DNA of 45,770 nt from Bacillota bacterium. GTDB lineage: Bacteria > Bacillota > Clostridia > Lachnospirales > Lachnospiraceae. The position numbers and the translations under genes are program-made. Below, piece after piece: positions 1 to 8,097 of this stretch. Below the pieces are notes generated by a model that saw only the letters and a list, made by a program, of their open reading frames with translations, did no database searches and was not told where the DNA came from. The stretch's first letter is position 1, and each line of letters starts with the position of its first letter. The stretch lies in NCBI GenBank assembly GCA_023411225.1, contig JAEYPA010000059.1, positions 1 through 45,770 of the forward strand, read 5' to 3'.

Positions 1-143
1 CCCGTGCGGTGTATGCAGTAAGCCATGATCGAAAGAATGCCCTAAGTTCCTTTCGCATCAGCTTAAGTCATCTGGTGACTGAAGAACAGGTGGATGCAGT
101 GGTAGAAGCAATACAGGAGATAGTAAAGGACAAACAAATATAA
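1..143 (+). CDS. Cysteine desulfurase (NifS/IscS-like), C-terminal fragment
   Basis: An open frame enters from the left edge (first full codon at base 3) and ends in TAA. The 46 visible residues include SSFRISLSHLVTEEQVDAV, which matches the C-terminal substrate-domain ending of class V aminotransferase-fold cysteine desulfurases. These PLP enzymes take sulfur from cysteine for Fe-S clusters and tRNA thiolation. The PLP lysine and active-site cysteine lie outside the window, so the subfamily cannot be set. The next gene is a PP-loop tRNA-thiolation-type ATPase, which fits a sulfur-donor and acceptor pair. Truncated only by the window edge. Confidence 0.7.
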   Translation, partial: RAVYAVSHDRKNALSSFRISLSHLVTEEQVDAVVEAIQEIVKDKQI

Positions 144-180
144 AGGATAAGTAAGGATTAACATTAGAAAGGTTTATAAT

Positions 181-1182
181 ATGGAACGATTTGAAGAAAT
201 AGAAAGAAGTTTGATTAAGAGATTTCGTAAAGAAATATGGGTACCATTCATTAAAGGTATCAAGAATTACAAAATGATAGAGGAAGGGGATAAGATTGCT
301 GTCTGTATCTCCGGGGGGAAAGACTCCATGTTGTTAGCCAAATGTATGCAGGAATTAAAAAGACATGGACAGATGAATTTTGACATTGAGTTTTTGTGTA
401 TGAATCCTGGATATAACGAGATTAATCGGCAAACCATCATTAATAATGCTAAAATTCTAAATATTCCATTGAAAATGTTCGAGACCTCTATCTTTGATGT
501 AGTGGCAGATATTGATGACAGTCCTTGCTATCTGTGTGCCAGAATGAGAAGAGGATATTTATATAAAGAAGCCAGAAAATTAGGCTGTAACAAGATTGCC
601 TTGGGACATCATTATGATGACGTTATAGAGACTATTTTGATGGGCATGTTTTATGGTGGGCAGATGCAGACCATGATGCCTAAGGTTCATTCTACCAATC
701 ACCTAGGTATGGAATTAATCCGGCCTATGTATATGATCCGAGAGGAGAATATCATAGCCTGGGCAAGATACAATGACCTTCAGTTCATTCAGTGTGCCTG
801 CCGGTTTACGGAAAACTGTAGCATATGCGATAACGGTGGCGGTGGCTCCAAACGTCAGGAGATGAAACAATTGATTAAACGTCTTCATAACAGTAATCCC
901 AATGTGGAAAGTAATATTTTCCGCGCCGCCCATGATGTGAATCTGGACACGATTATTGGCTATCACAATGCTAAGATGCAAGTTAGTTTCTTGGACGAGT
1001 ATGAAAAAAAAGGTAAAGTCATGAAGGAGAAAGCTAGGTTGCAGGAAGAAGAAGCAAAAAAGCTGGGGGTTTCCATTGATGACATGGGAGAAAAGGATGA
1101 ACGCTACGCAGTCCCAATTAAAGTGGTACAGGTAGTAGAACCGGTGATATCGGAAAAACGTAAGAAACATCAGGGGGAATAG
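181..1182 (+). CDS. PP-loop ATPase, TtcA/TilS-like tRNA-thiolation family
   Basis: A 333-aa cytosolic protein of the adenine-nucleotide alpha-hydrolase superfamily. The PP-loop SGGKDS is at residues 44-49 and a CxxC pair (CYLC) at 116-119, followed by the conserved ALGHHYDD segment and a second cysteine group (CACRFTENCSIC). This is the TtcA layout, in which cysteines hold a [4Fe-4S] cluster used to 2-thiolate a tRNA cytidine. The C-terminal ~60 residues are charged and longer than in enterobacterial TtcA. The start follows AGAAAGG at a suitable distance. It lies 37 bases after a cysteine desulfurase gene and 2 bases before a sugar kinase gene, so all three may be cotranscribed. The exact tRNA substrate in clostridia is not deducible here. 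Confidence 0.75.
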   Translation: MERFEEIERSLIKRFRKEIWVPFIKGIKNYKMIEEGDKIAVCISGGKDSMLLAKCMQELKRHGQMNFDIEFLCMNPGYNEINRQTIINNAKILNIPLKMFETSIFDVVADIDDSPCYLCARMRRGYLYKEARKLGCNKIALGHHYDDVIETILMGMFYGGQMQTMMPKVHSTNHLGMELIRPMYMIREENIIAWARYNDLQFIQCACRFTENCSICDNGGGGSKRQEMKQLIKRLHNSNPNVESNIFRAAHDVNLDTIIGYHNAKMQVSFLDEYEKKGKVMKEKARLQEEEAKKLGVSIDDMGEKDERYAVPIKVVQVVEPVISEKRKKHQGE

Positions 1183-1184
1183 TT

Positions 1185-2078
1185 ATGATTTATACAGTAA
1201 CCTTAAATCCATCCATTGATTATGTGGTTTATCTTAAGGAGTGTAAAGAGGGTAAGGTTAACCGAACAAGTAAGGAAGAATATCTAGCTGGTGGCAAAGG
1301 AATCAATGTGTCAGTGATGCTTCATCATCTAGGTATAGAAACTACTGCTTTGGGATTTGTAGCAGGTTTTACCGGAAACGAGATTATTCGCCTTTTATAT
1401 AATCAGGGTGTGAGAACGGATTTTATCGCTGTAACAGAAGGCATCTCTCGAATCAATGTGAAGATTAAGACAGGAGAAGAGACAGAAATAAACAGCCAAG
1501 GACCAATAATTTCCGCTCAACAGATAGGGTTACTGTATGATAAAATGAAATCGTTACATTCAGAGGATATGGTAGTGTTAGCCGGAAGTATTCCAAAGAA
1601 CCTTCCGGATAGCTTGTATGGAGAACTTATGGCTATTTTGAATAGTCAGGGTGTGAAAACTGTGGTAGATGCCACAGGAGGCCTTTTAAAAAATGTGTTG
1701 AAGTATCATCCATTTCTAATAAAACCGAATCATCATGAATTATCCGAAATCTTTGGTGTAACAATAAAGGATAGGGATGACATAATCTATTATGCAAGGA
1801 AATTGCAGTCCTTAGGTGCTGGAAATGTATTGGTTTCCAGAGCTGAGAAGGGAGCAATTTTGATTACTGATACTGATGAAGTATTGGAAAGTCCGGCCCC
1901 AGTAGGCCAAGTTATCAACTCTGTTGGAGCAGGAGATTCCATGGTAGCCGGTTTTATAGCTGGGTATCACAAGACTTGTGAATACAAAGAGGCATTAAAA
2001 CTTGGAATTGCGGCAGGAAGTGCTAGTGCATTTTCCAATCAGTTGGCAACAAGTGAACAGATAGCGCAGCTTCTTTAG
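1185..2078 (+). CDS. fruK: PfkB-family kinase, 1-phosphofructokinase / tagatose-6-P kinase type
   Basis: A 297-aa ribokinase-fold sugar kinase. The N-terminus TVTLNPSIDYVV and the GGKGINVS substrate loop are typical of the FruK/LacC branch, which phosphorylates fructose-1-P or tagatose-6-P to the bisphosphate. The C-terminal ATP/anion-hole motif GAGDSM has its catalytic aspartate at about residue 251. The start lies two bases after the preceding stop, with the ribosome site inside the end of the upstream gene. HPr and enzyme I follow, which suits 1-phosphofructokinase acting on PTS-made fructose-1-P, but no fructose EII is present in the window. FruK versus LacC cannot be decided by eye; FruK is preferred from context. 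Confidence 0.75.
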   Translation: MIYTVTLNPSIDYVVYLKECKEGKVNRTSKEEYLAGGKGINVSVMLHHLGIETTALGFVAGFTGNEIIRLLYNQGVRTDFIAVTEGISRINVKIKTGEETEINSQGPIISAQQIGLLYDKMKSLHSEDMVVLAGSIPKNLPDSLYGELMAILNSQGVKTVVDATGGLLKNVLKYHPFLIKPNHHELSEIFGVTIKDRDDIIYYARKLQSLGAGNVLVSRAEKGAILITDTDEVLESPAPVGQVINSVGAGDSMVAGFIAGYHKTCEYKEALKLGIAAGSASAFSNQLATSEQIAQLL

Positions 2079-2110
2079 CATATGGATATTAGTCCGATTA
2101 ATATAATGAC

Positions 2111-2168
2111 AGAAAGGAGAGAGGTTGCAACAATTGGACATATGTCCATGTGACCTCAACATTCAATT
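2111..2168 (+). promoter_or_regulatory. Structured ptsH leader with distant Shine-Dalgarno
   Basis: The only good ribosome site before ptsH (AGAAAGGAGAG, 2111-2121) is about 50 bases from the ATG. Between them lie a perfect 14-base palindrome TGGACATATGTCCA (2135-2148; stem TGGAC/GTCCA, loop ATAT) and outer arms GAGGT (2121-2125) and ACCTC (2153-2157). If folded, the hairpin would bring the SD to roughly 13 bases from the start. A -10-like TATAAT (2102-2107) just upstream raises the alternative that the palindrome is an operator near a transcription start. A three-codon frame ATG-TCC-ATG-TGA also lies inside. Confidence 0.4.
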
Positions 2169-2426
2169 ATGAAACAATTCACTTATGTGATTACAGACCC
2201 AAATGGCATGCATGCTAGACCAGCAGGTACTCTTTGCAAGATGGCAGCTACCTTTGCAAGTAAGATTACCATTGCTAAAGAGGGCAGAGAAGCAGATGCT
2301 AAACGTATAATGGGTGTTATGCAGTTAGGTATTAAAAATGGACAGGAAGTTACAATTTCCGTAGACGGTGAAGATGAAGAAACTGCAGCAGTTGAATTAG
2401 AACAATTCATGAAGGAGAATCTGTAA
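2169..2426 (+). CDS. ptsH: Phosphocarrier protein HPr
   Basis: An 85-aa HPr, the usual length, that carries phosphate from enzyme I to sugar-specific EII proteins. The active-site histidine is His15 in GMHARPAGT. The second conserved block reads KRIMGVMQLGI where Gram-positive HPr normally has KSIMGVMSLGI, so the regulatory Ser46 is replaced by Arg46 (see findings). If there is no second HPr, HPr-kinase and CcpA-linked catabolite control through Ser46-P could not run through this protein. Gene order fruK-ptsH-ptsI suggests a general-PTS operon, though no EII is nearby. No close Shine-Dalgarno precedes the ATG; the start is fixed by homology of the N-terminus. Confidence 0.93.
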   Translation: MKQFTYVITDPNGMHARPAGTLCKMAATFASKITIAKEGREADAKRIMGVMQLGIKNGQEVTISVDGEDEETAAVELEQFMKENL

Positions 2427-2482
2427 CAAGATTTTTCTAAATTGTAGGGACGGGAGAATGATACCGAAAGGAGTTTGAATAG

Positions 2483-4135
2483 ATGAAAGTATTTAATGGT
2501 ACTGCTGTATTTGGAGGGGTCGCATTTGGTACGATATCCATATATAACCGTCATGAGCAGCAAATAAAGCGTGAGCATATTAAGGATAGTGCCAGTGAAA
2601 TCGCTAGATTCGAGGCGGCAAAGAGTCAGGCAATCGTTCAATTACAAGGCTTGTACGAGAAGGCTTTGGTAGAGGTAGGGGAAGCTCATGCCCAGATTTT
2701 TGAAGTGCATCAGATGATGCTAGAGGATTTGGATTACGTGGAAGCCATTACTGGTATGATTACAGAACAGCTAGTAAATGCAGAATATGCAGTAGCTACG
2801 ACTGCAGATACCTTTGCTAATATATTTGCAAGTATGGATGATACCTATATGAAGGAACGTGCTGCAGATGTAAAGGATGTTTCGGAGCGTGTTTTAAATG
2901 TTCTTTCAGGTAGTCAGAATACAAGTGAAGAAGCAGACGGTGCAACGATTATTGTAGCAGATGACCTAGCTCCAAGTGAGACTGTTCAGTTAGACAAGGA
3001 TAAGGTAAAAGCCTTTGTTACCGTTCATGGTTCCACTCAGTCTCATACAGCAATCCTTGCAAGGACAATGAACATACCTGCCCTAATAAATACTAACATT
3101 GAATTGTTGGAGGAATATAACGGAAAAGCGGCTATTGTTGACGGCTTTACCGGAACTGTATATGTTGAACCGGACGCCGCAACTACTACTCTGATGCAGA
3201 AGAAACAGGCGGAAGATCTGGAACAAAGAGAACTTCTTCAACAGTTAAAAGGGAAGGAAAGTGTTACCCTTGATGGGCAGAAAATCAATCTCTATGCCAA
3301 TATTGGTGGGGTAGAGGATGTTGCTAAGGTGATATTAAATGACGCGGAAGGCGTGGGCTTATTTAGAAGTGAGTTTGTATACCTGAATTCAAAGGATTAC
3401 CCAACGGAAGATGAGCAGTTCCATGCTTATAGGGAAGTTGCGGAGCGTATGTTTGGCAAAAAAGTCATTATTCGTACTTGTGACATTGGTGCTGATAAGC
3501 AGATTGATTACTTTTGTATGGACAAGGAAGAGAATCCTGCCCTTGGTTACCGTGCCATCAGAATCTGTCTGGACAGAAGAACTATGTTTAAGACACAGCT
3601 TCGTGCCATTTATAGAGCATCTATGTATGGTCATGTTTCCATTATGTTTCCAATGATTATTTCTGTTAATGAGGTTCGCCTCGTTAAGGAGATTATAGGA
3701 GAAGTACAGGAAGAGCTGAAGAGTGAAGGCATTGCATTTAGACAATGTGAGATTGGTATTATGATTGAGACACCTGCAGCAGTCATGGTTTCAGACTTAC
3801 TGGCAAAAGAAGTAGATTTCTTTAGTGTTGGAACCAATGACTTAACTCAGTATACCTTAGCCATTGATCGTCAGAATCCAAAGTTAGACCCAATCTATGA
3901 TCCACATCATCCAGCAGTGTTACGTATGTTAAAGATAGTAGCAGACAATGCCCATAAGGCAGGAATCTGGTGTGGTATCTGTGGGGAATTAGGAGCAGAT
4001 CTTGCTTTAACAGAGACTTTCTTAAAATTAGGTTATGATGAATTAAGCGTTTCCCCATCTATGCTTCTTGCAGTTCGTAAGAAGGTAAGAGAGACGGATG
4101 TCTCAAAGGTGGAATTAGGAGACGAATTACAGTAA
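2483..4135 (+). CDS. ptsI: PTS enzyme I (phosphoenolpyruvate-protein phosphotransferase)
   Basis: A 550-aa enzyme, slightly shorter than typical 570-aa EI. It autophosphorylates from PEP and passes phosphate to HPr in the cytoplasm. The N-terminal HPr-binding helical region is followed by the swivelling phosphohistidine domain with His188 in STQSHTAILAR. The C-terminal TIM barrel carries GVGLFRSEFVY, FFSVGTNDLTQYTLA and the catalytic cysteine at about residue 500 in GICGELGAD. A strong GAAAGGAG ribosome site precedes the ATG. It lies 56 bases after ptsH on the same strand and is surely its partner. Confidence 0.95.
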   Translation: MKVFNGTAVFGGVAFGTISIYNRHEQQIKREHIKDSASEIARFEAAKSQAIVQLQGLYEKALVEVGEAHAQIFEVHQMMLEDLDYVEAITGMITEQLVNAEYAVATTADTFANIFASMDDTYMKERAADVKDVSERVLNVLSGSQNTSEEADGATIIVADDLAPSETVQLDKDKVKAFVTVHGSTQSHTAILARTMNIPALINTNIELLEEYNGKAAIVDGFTGTVYVEPDAATTTLMQKKQAEDLEQRELLQQLKGKESVTLDGQKINLYANIGGVEDVAKVILNDAEGVGLFRSEFVYLNSKDYPTEDEQFHAYREVAERMFGKKVIIRTCDIGADKQIDYFCMDKEENPALGYRAIRICLDRRTMFKTQLRAIYRASMYGHVSIMFPMIISVNEVRLVKEIIGEVQEELKSEGIAFRQCEIGIMIETPAAVMVSDLLAKEVDFFSVGTNDLTQYTLAIDRQNPKLDPIYDPHHPAVLRMLKIVADNAHKAGIWCGICGELGADLALTETFLKLGYDELSVSPSMLLAVRKKVRETDVSKVELGDELQ

Positions 4136-4168
4136 TAAATGGAAGTTCATCATCCTTAAATAATTATC

Positions 4169-4197
4169 TTGACGAATCTGTGATATAATGATACTAT
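4169..4197 (+). promoter_or_regulatory. Sigma-A-type promoter of the tyrS T-box transcript
   Basis: TTGACG (4169-4174), a 17-base spacer and TACTAT (4192-4197) give a standard layout about 35 bases upstream of the first leader stem. A better -10 hexamer, TATAAT (4184-4189), overlaps this region but has no -35 at the right distance, so the exact start of transcription is uncertain. Confidence 0.45.
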
Positions 4198-4234
4198 TTC
4201 ACTAATTAAATATTTGCATTATAAAGTATAAGAA

Positions 4235-4508
4235 AAGGCTATGAAAAGAAAGAGTAGCATATTCAATTCCAAACAGAAAGACGCCGGTTGATGAGAGGCT
4301 CATGGATAGAAAGTGTGAATACATCTTGGAGCTGCGTACCGAACCGATTATAGAAGTAGGCTACGACGGAGAGCACACCGTAACCAAGTGCAAGGGTATC
4401 GCTTAGGCCGTACTCGTTGAGGTAGACAATGTGAGTTGTCTATAAACTTAAGGTGGTAACACGAGAGTAACTCTCGTCCTTTTGGAAACATTAGGACGAG
4501 AGTTTTTT
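4235..4508 (+). promoter_or_regulatory. T-box riboswitch, tyrosine specifier
   Basis: A classic T-box leader between ptsI and tyrS. Stem I contains the GATGAG bulge region near 4290, and its descending arm carries GTGTGAATACATC, placing the specifier triplet TAC (Tyr) at 4320-4322. The T-box sequence AGGTGGTAACACG at 4451-4463 contains the TGGT bulge that pairs with the uncharged tRNA ACCA end. It is followed by competing antiterminator and terminator hairpins. Known mechanism: uncharged tRNA-Tyr binds and stabilises the antiterminator, so tyrS is transcribed when charged tRNA-Tyr is scarce. The specifier codon agrees with the downstream gene. Confidence 0.9.
4470..4508 (+). terminator. T-box attenuator terminator of tyrS
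   Basis: Arms ACTCTCGTCCT (4470-4480) and AGGACGAGAGT (4493-4503) are perfectly complementary and followed by a six-T run. The 5' arm lies next to the T-box sequence, so it can be captured in the antiterminator. Confidence 0.9.
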
Positions 4509-4662
4509 ATGTGATAGGAAATTACACTGCAACTCCAATCACATAAAATCCTCCAGGTAGGATGCTCACAAACGGATAGGGGAAAGCTGCTTTGTTCTTC
4601 ATTTCGGGATTTCTTAAAGATTATGCAAATATTAATAATCATATTACAAGGAGAGATTGATT

Positions 4663-5874
4663 ATGTTAACACCAAAGGAACAAATGCCTATTATCTGCAA
4701 AGGGGTTCAACAATGTGTGAATGAAGAACAGCTTCTGGCCAAATTAGAAAAATCTTATGAACGAAAGGAACCATTGATTATTAAGCTAGGACTTGACCCT
4801 TCTGCACCGGATATTCACCTAGGCCATGCTGTTGTTTTGAGGAAGATTAGACAGATGCAAGAACTTGGGCACCAAGCCGTAATTATTATTGGGGATTTTA
4901 CAGGAAAGATAGGAGATCCCACAGGAAAAGCAAAGGGGAGAGTAGCCCTCTCGGATGAAAAGGTAAAAAAGAATGCACTGACATACTGCGAACAAATTTT
5001 TAAGATACTAGATAAGGAGAAAACAGTTGTAAGATTTAACTCTGAATGGCTTGCCAATCTGACTTTTGAAGATGTGATTAAGCTTGCGGCAACCTCCACG
5101 GTAGCAAGGATACTTGAGAGAGATGATTTTCAAAATCGGTACAAGAATGGTGTAACAATTGGTTTACATGAGTTTTTCTATCCATTAATGCAGGCTTATG
5201 ATTCTGTTGAGACAAAAGCAGATATTGAACTAGGTGGTACGGATCAAACCTTCAATATACTAATGGGACGAACTCTGCAAAAAGCAGTGGGCCTAGAACA
5301 GCAAATTGCACTCTTTATGCCGATTCTTGAAGGAATTGACGGTGTGGAGAAAATGAGTAAAAGTATAGGAAACTATATTGGGGTTAGTGAACCAGCTGAG
5401 GTAATGTTTAAAAAAGTGATGGAAGTGCCCGATCATTTAATTATAAAGTACTTTGAACTGGCAACAGATGAACATCCGGATGAGATTGATCAGTTTAAGG
5501 CGGAACTTACCAGTGGAACAAATCCGAGAGATATCAAGTTCAAGTTAGCAACAATTATTACAGGCTTATATCATACTGAGAAGGAAGTAAAAAAGGCTAT
5601 TTCCTACTATGAGATGGCATTTAGTAAAAAAGCCATTCCAGATGAGATCCCTACTCTACTTGTGGACCCGAAGAAGGATACTCTAATTGATAATGTTACA
5701 AAACTGATTGAGATGGAATTTATAAAAAGCAAAAGTGAATTTATCAGGCTTATTCAACAAGGAGGCATTAAGATCAACGGGGAGAAAATAGAAGAGGATG
5801 AATTGAGCAGAGTTTTAATCAATGAGGATGTCATTAAAATTGGGAAAAAGAAATTCGTCAGAATTAATAAATAA
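4663..5874 (+). CDS. tyrS: Tyrosyl-tRNA synthetase
   Basis: A 403-aa class Ic aminoacyl-tRNA synthetase that charges tRNA-Tyr in the cytoplasm. The HIGH-type motif is HLGH at residues 52-55 within DIHLGHAVVLRK; the KMSKS motif is at 230-234; GGTDQTFNILMGR is the tyrosine-binding region. A C-terminal S4-like RNA-binding domain (IRLIQQGGIKINGEKI) ends the protein. The pattern matches the TyrS type-2 (TyrZ-like) branch. I chose the ATG at 4663 because AAGGAGAG sits 8 bases upstream; an in-frame TTG two codons earlier has no proper spacing. Regulated by the upstream Tyr-specific T-box. Confidence 0.95.
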   Translation: MLTPKEQMPIICKGVQQCVNEEQLLAKLEKSYERKEPLIIKLGLDPSAPDIHLGHAVVLRKIRQMQELGHQAVIIIGDFTGKIGDPTGKAKGRVALSDEKVKKNALTYCEQIFKILDKEKTVVRFNSEWLANLTFEDVIKLAATSTVARILERDDFQNRYKNGVTIGLHEFFYPLMQAYDSVETKADIELGGTDQTFNILMGRTLQKAVGLEQQIALFMPILEGIDGVEKMSKSIGNYIGVSEPAEVMFKKVMEVPDHLIIKYFELATDEHPDEIDQFKAELTSGTNPRDIKFKLATIITGLYHTEKEVKKAISYYEMAFSKKAIPDEIPTLLVDPKKDTLIDNVTKLIEMEFIKSKSEFIRLIQQGGIKINGEKIEEDELSRVLINEDVIKIGKKKFVRINK

Positions 5875-5880
5875 TGATAG

Positions 5881-6033
5881 GAGGCTGATGCACCATATGG
5901 CGAACCGTTATTGACGAAAGAAATGATTGAGTATGTAAGTCCTTCAAAGAAAATCAGTGAGAAAGTATTGGGTGGAAACATAGCAAAGCTAATTGACAGG
6001 TATAAATTGCAGAGTGACTTGGCAAATAACTAG
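5881..6033 (+). pseudogene. 3' remnant of an amidohydrolase-family (TIM-barrel) gene
   Basis: In one frame, directly after an in-frame TAG, 50 codons read EADAPYGEPLLTKEMIEYV then ...SEKVLGGNIAKLI to a stop. This looks like the C-terminus of metal-dependent amidohydrolases (the D-A-P-x-G segment after the last barrel strand, then L-G-G-N-x-A-x-L). No start codon or ribosome site fits the frame and nothing upstream continues it, because tyrS occupies that space. It is most simply a decayed gene whose 5' part has been lost. The family assignment is from the motif only. Confidence 0.5.
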
Positions 6034-6151
6034 TAATATTTTCTTTTCTCCAATTATTACACTAGATTTATTAGAGATTTCGTTTTATAATATTTACTAA
6101 TATGAATTGAGGACGATTCGTCCAAAATAATAATACTATGGAGGTAGATTC

Positions 6152-7396
6152 ATGTTTTCTTTTGATGATGTACAAAAGTATGACAAAGAAGTGGCTAGTG
6201 CCATGAACAAAGAAATCGGCAGACAAAATGATCACATTGAGTTAATTGCATCTGAGAATTTTGTTAGTAAAGCAGTTATGGCTGCTATGGGAAGTCCACT
6301 TACCAATAAATATGCTGAAGGTTACCCTGGAAAGAGATATTATGGCGGTTGTGAATACGTAGATATCGTAGAAGATCTGGCAAGAGACAGGGCCATGGAA
6401 TTATTCGGTTGTACATATGCCAATGTACAGCCACACTCTGGTGCTCAGGCTAACATGGCAGTATATTTTGCCTTAGTAAAACCAGGGGATACGGTAATGG
6501 GTATGAACTTAGCCCATGGCGGACATCTGACACACGGGAGCCCAGTGAATATGTCTGGTAGTTATTATAATATCGTTCCTTATGGAGTAAATGATGATGG
6601 TGTAATCGACTATGACCAGGTAGAAGCGATTGCAAAGGAATGTAAGCCTAAGATGATTATTGCAGGAGCATCTGCTTATGCAAGAAAGATTGATTTTAAA
6701 CGTTTCCGTGAGATTGCTGATATGGTTGGTGCTTACCTTATGGTAGATATGGCTCATATTGCAGGTCTTGTTGCAGCCGGTCTTCATGAAAGTCCAATTC
6801 CATATGCCCATGTAACCACAACTACTACACACAAAACCTTAAGAGGACCAAGAGGTGGAATGATTTTATCCAGCAAGGAGTTTGCAGAGGAAATGAAGCT
6901 TAATAAAGCTATTTTCCCAGGAATTCAGGGTGGTCCATTAATGCATGTAATTGCTGCCAAAGCTGTATGCTTTAAGGAAGCTCTAGACCCTAGCTTTAAG
7001 GTATATGCACAGAATATCATCGACAATGCCCAGGCTCTTTGTAAAGGACTTCAAAACAGAGGTTTTCACATTGTATCCGGTGGTACAGATAATCACCTGA
7101 TGTTAGTTGATCTGGTAAGTAAGAATGTAACGGGTAAGGAAGCAGAGCATTTATTGGATGCTGCTAACATTACCTGTAATAAGAATACCATTCCAAATGA
7201 CCCTGCTTCTCCATTTGTTACAAGTGGTATCCGTCTTGGTACAGCTGCCATTACCACAAGAGGCTTTAACACAGCTGATATGGATCAGGTTGCAGAGGCA
7301 ATTGCAATGGTAATTGATGATGTAGATACCAATAAAGAGAAAGCAATGGCTATCGTAAAAGCATTAACTGACAGCCATCCTTTATATTCCATATAA
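6152..7396 (+). CDS. glyA: Serine hydroxymethyltransferase
   Basis: A 414-aa PLP enzyme of normal length that interconverts serine plus tetrahydrofolate with glycine plus 5,10-methylene-THF, the main one-carbon source. Conserved blocks: ELIASENFVS, NKYAEGYPGKRYYGG, VQPHSGAQANMAVY, and the PLP lysine in TTTTHKTLRGPRGG (Lys228). A GGAGG ribosome site sits at a good distance. An inverted repeat GGACGA-T-TCGTCC (6112-6124) lies just upstream and could be an operator; no riboswitch is recognisable. The last 15 bases overlap the end of the opposite-strand DUF6512 gene. Confidence 0.97.
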   Translation: MFSFDDVQKYDKEVASAMNKEIGRQNDHIELIASENFVSKAVMAAMGSPLTNKYAEGYPGKRYYGGCEYVDIVEDLARDRAMELFGCTYANVQPHSGAQANMAVYFALVKPGDTVMGMNLAHGGHLTHGSPVNMSGSYYNIVPYGVNDDGVIDYDQVEAIAKECKPKMIIAGASAYARKIDFKRFREIADMVGAYLMVDMAHIAGLVAAGLHESPIPYAHVTTTTTHKTLRGPRGGMILSSKEFAEEMKLNKAIFPGIQGGPLMHVIAAKAVCFKEALDPSFKVYAQNIIDNAQALCKGLQNRGFHIVSGGTDNHLMLVDLVSKNVTGKEAEHLLDAANITCNKNTIPNDPASPFVTSGIRLGTAAITTRGFNTADMDQVAEAIAMVIDDVDTNKEKAMAIVKALTDSHPLYSI

Positions 7397-7909
7397 TCCG
7401 GTCTGAGGATCTAAAAAGATTCTTAGATGAGGGGTAAAGAATGTAAAAAAGATTAAAAGAATACCATAAGCCATAAATAAGATGCCGCCATAGTAATTCA
7501 GGCTGTCTCTCGATGGATATACCGTCAGACAGTAGAAACTATGGCGGTAGCTTATTATATACCCAATGTAGTATATTATGATGTCTATTACCAAAAAGTT
7601 TCGTCCAATGATGCCACTATAGGTGAAAAAAGCTACAATAAAGAAAGCCATACCAAGCGACAGAGCCGTGGCCTGATAGAAGAAATAATTTTCTTGACGT
7701 CTACCAATTAGATAGTACCCTATTAATGTTGTAAAAAGAAATGGCCAGTACAAAAGTTTGAGATGTTCCCATACACTTTCGGAAACAGAAGCAAAAGGAG
7801 CGGTCCATATACTTGCGCCACTCCAATTATAGATAGAATGTAATAAAACACCAAAAGTGGAAGCTATTACAAAGCTTATGATTTCGAAAAAGAGGATACG
7901 ATTGCGCAT
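7382..7909 (-). CDS. DUF6512 family membrane protein
   Basis: A 175-aa hydrophobic protein with about five transmembrane segments. The motifs SVSESVWEHLKLLYWP and the C-terminal FFTPHLRIFLDPQTGLYGI are those of DUF6512 proteins, whose function is unknown. I chose the ATG at 7909 because AAAAGGAGCC precedes it; the longer frame starting at 7933 would put this ribosome site inside the coding region. The 3' end overlaps glyA tail-to-tail. The coding sequence contains a palindromic element (7485-7547) whose ends recur in the tspO terminator, and a 32-base scrap of tspO 3' sequence lies upstream of this gene (see findings), so this locus has been rearranged. Confidence 0.75.
   Translation of the reverse strand: MRNRILFFEIISFVIASTFGVLLHSIYNWSGASIWTAPFASVSESVWEHLKLLYWPFLFTTLIGYYLIGRRQENYFFYQATALSLGMAFFIVAFFTYSGIIGRNFLVIDIIIYYIGYIISYRHSFYCLTVYPSRDSLNYYGGILFMAYGILLIFFTFFTPHLRIFLDPQTGLYGI
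7465..7548. repeat. Palindromic element, copy 1 (inside DUF6512 gene)
   Basis: Perfect 10-base arms CCGCCATAGT (7485-7494) and ACTATGGCGG (7538-7547) with an inner CTGTCT/AGACAG hairpin. The left flank from 7465 (CATAAG..ATAAA..AAG..) matches the left flank of the hairpin at 16676-16741 at about 25 of 28 positions. The inner loop differs between the copies. Confidence 0.6.
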
Positions 7910-7942
7910 AAAGCGGCTCCTTTTAATACCCAAATAGTTTTA

Positions 7943-7974
7943 TAGATTTAGATAAGTACAGTATGCGCAAAAGA
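7943..7974 (-). pseudogene. Fragment of tspO 3' end (32 bases)
   Basis: Matches 16775-16806 with a single mismatch. Read on the minus strand it encodes FCAYCTYLNL followed by a stop, the near-C-terminal peptide of the intact tspO 9 kb away. No other TspO sequence precedes it. It is too long and too well conserved to be chance, so it marks an old duplication or rearrangement. The remaining gap before the histidine kinase gene (7975-8097) shows nothing else. Confidence 0.7.
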
Positions 7975-8097
7975 AGAAATCCCTAATCAATTTACTTATT
8001 AAAAAGATAATATTAGAAAATTACTCCTTTTTTTGTTTTTATATATTTTTATTTGTCAGGTAACATGTTAATATAGAAAAAAATGGGGTAATTTTGC

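Noticed and set aside
715..1170. Minus-strand reading frame opposite the PP-loop ATPase gene
   Set aside because: Phenylalanine/isoleucine-rich shadow frame with no ribosome site, opposite a well-conserved gene; other antisense frames over ptsI, glyA, topB and the microcompartment genes were dropped for the same reason.
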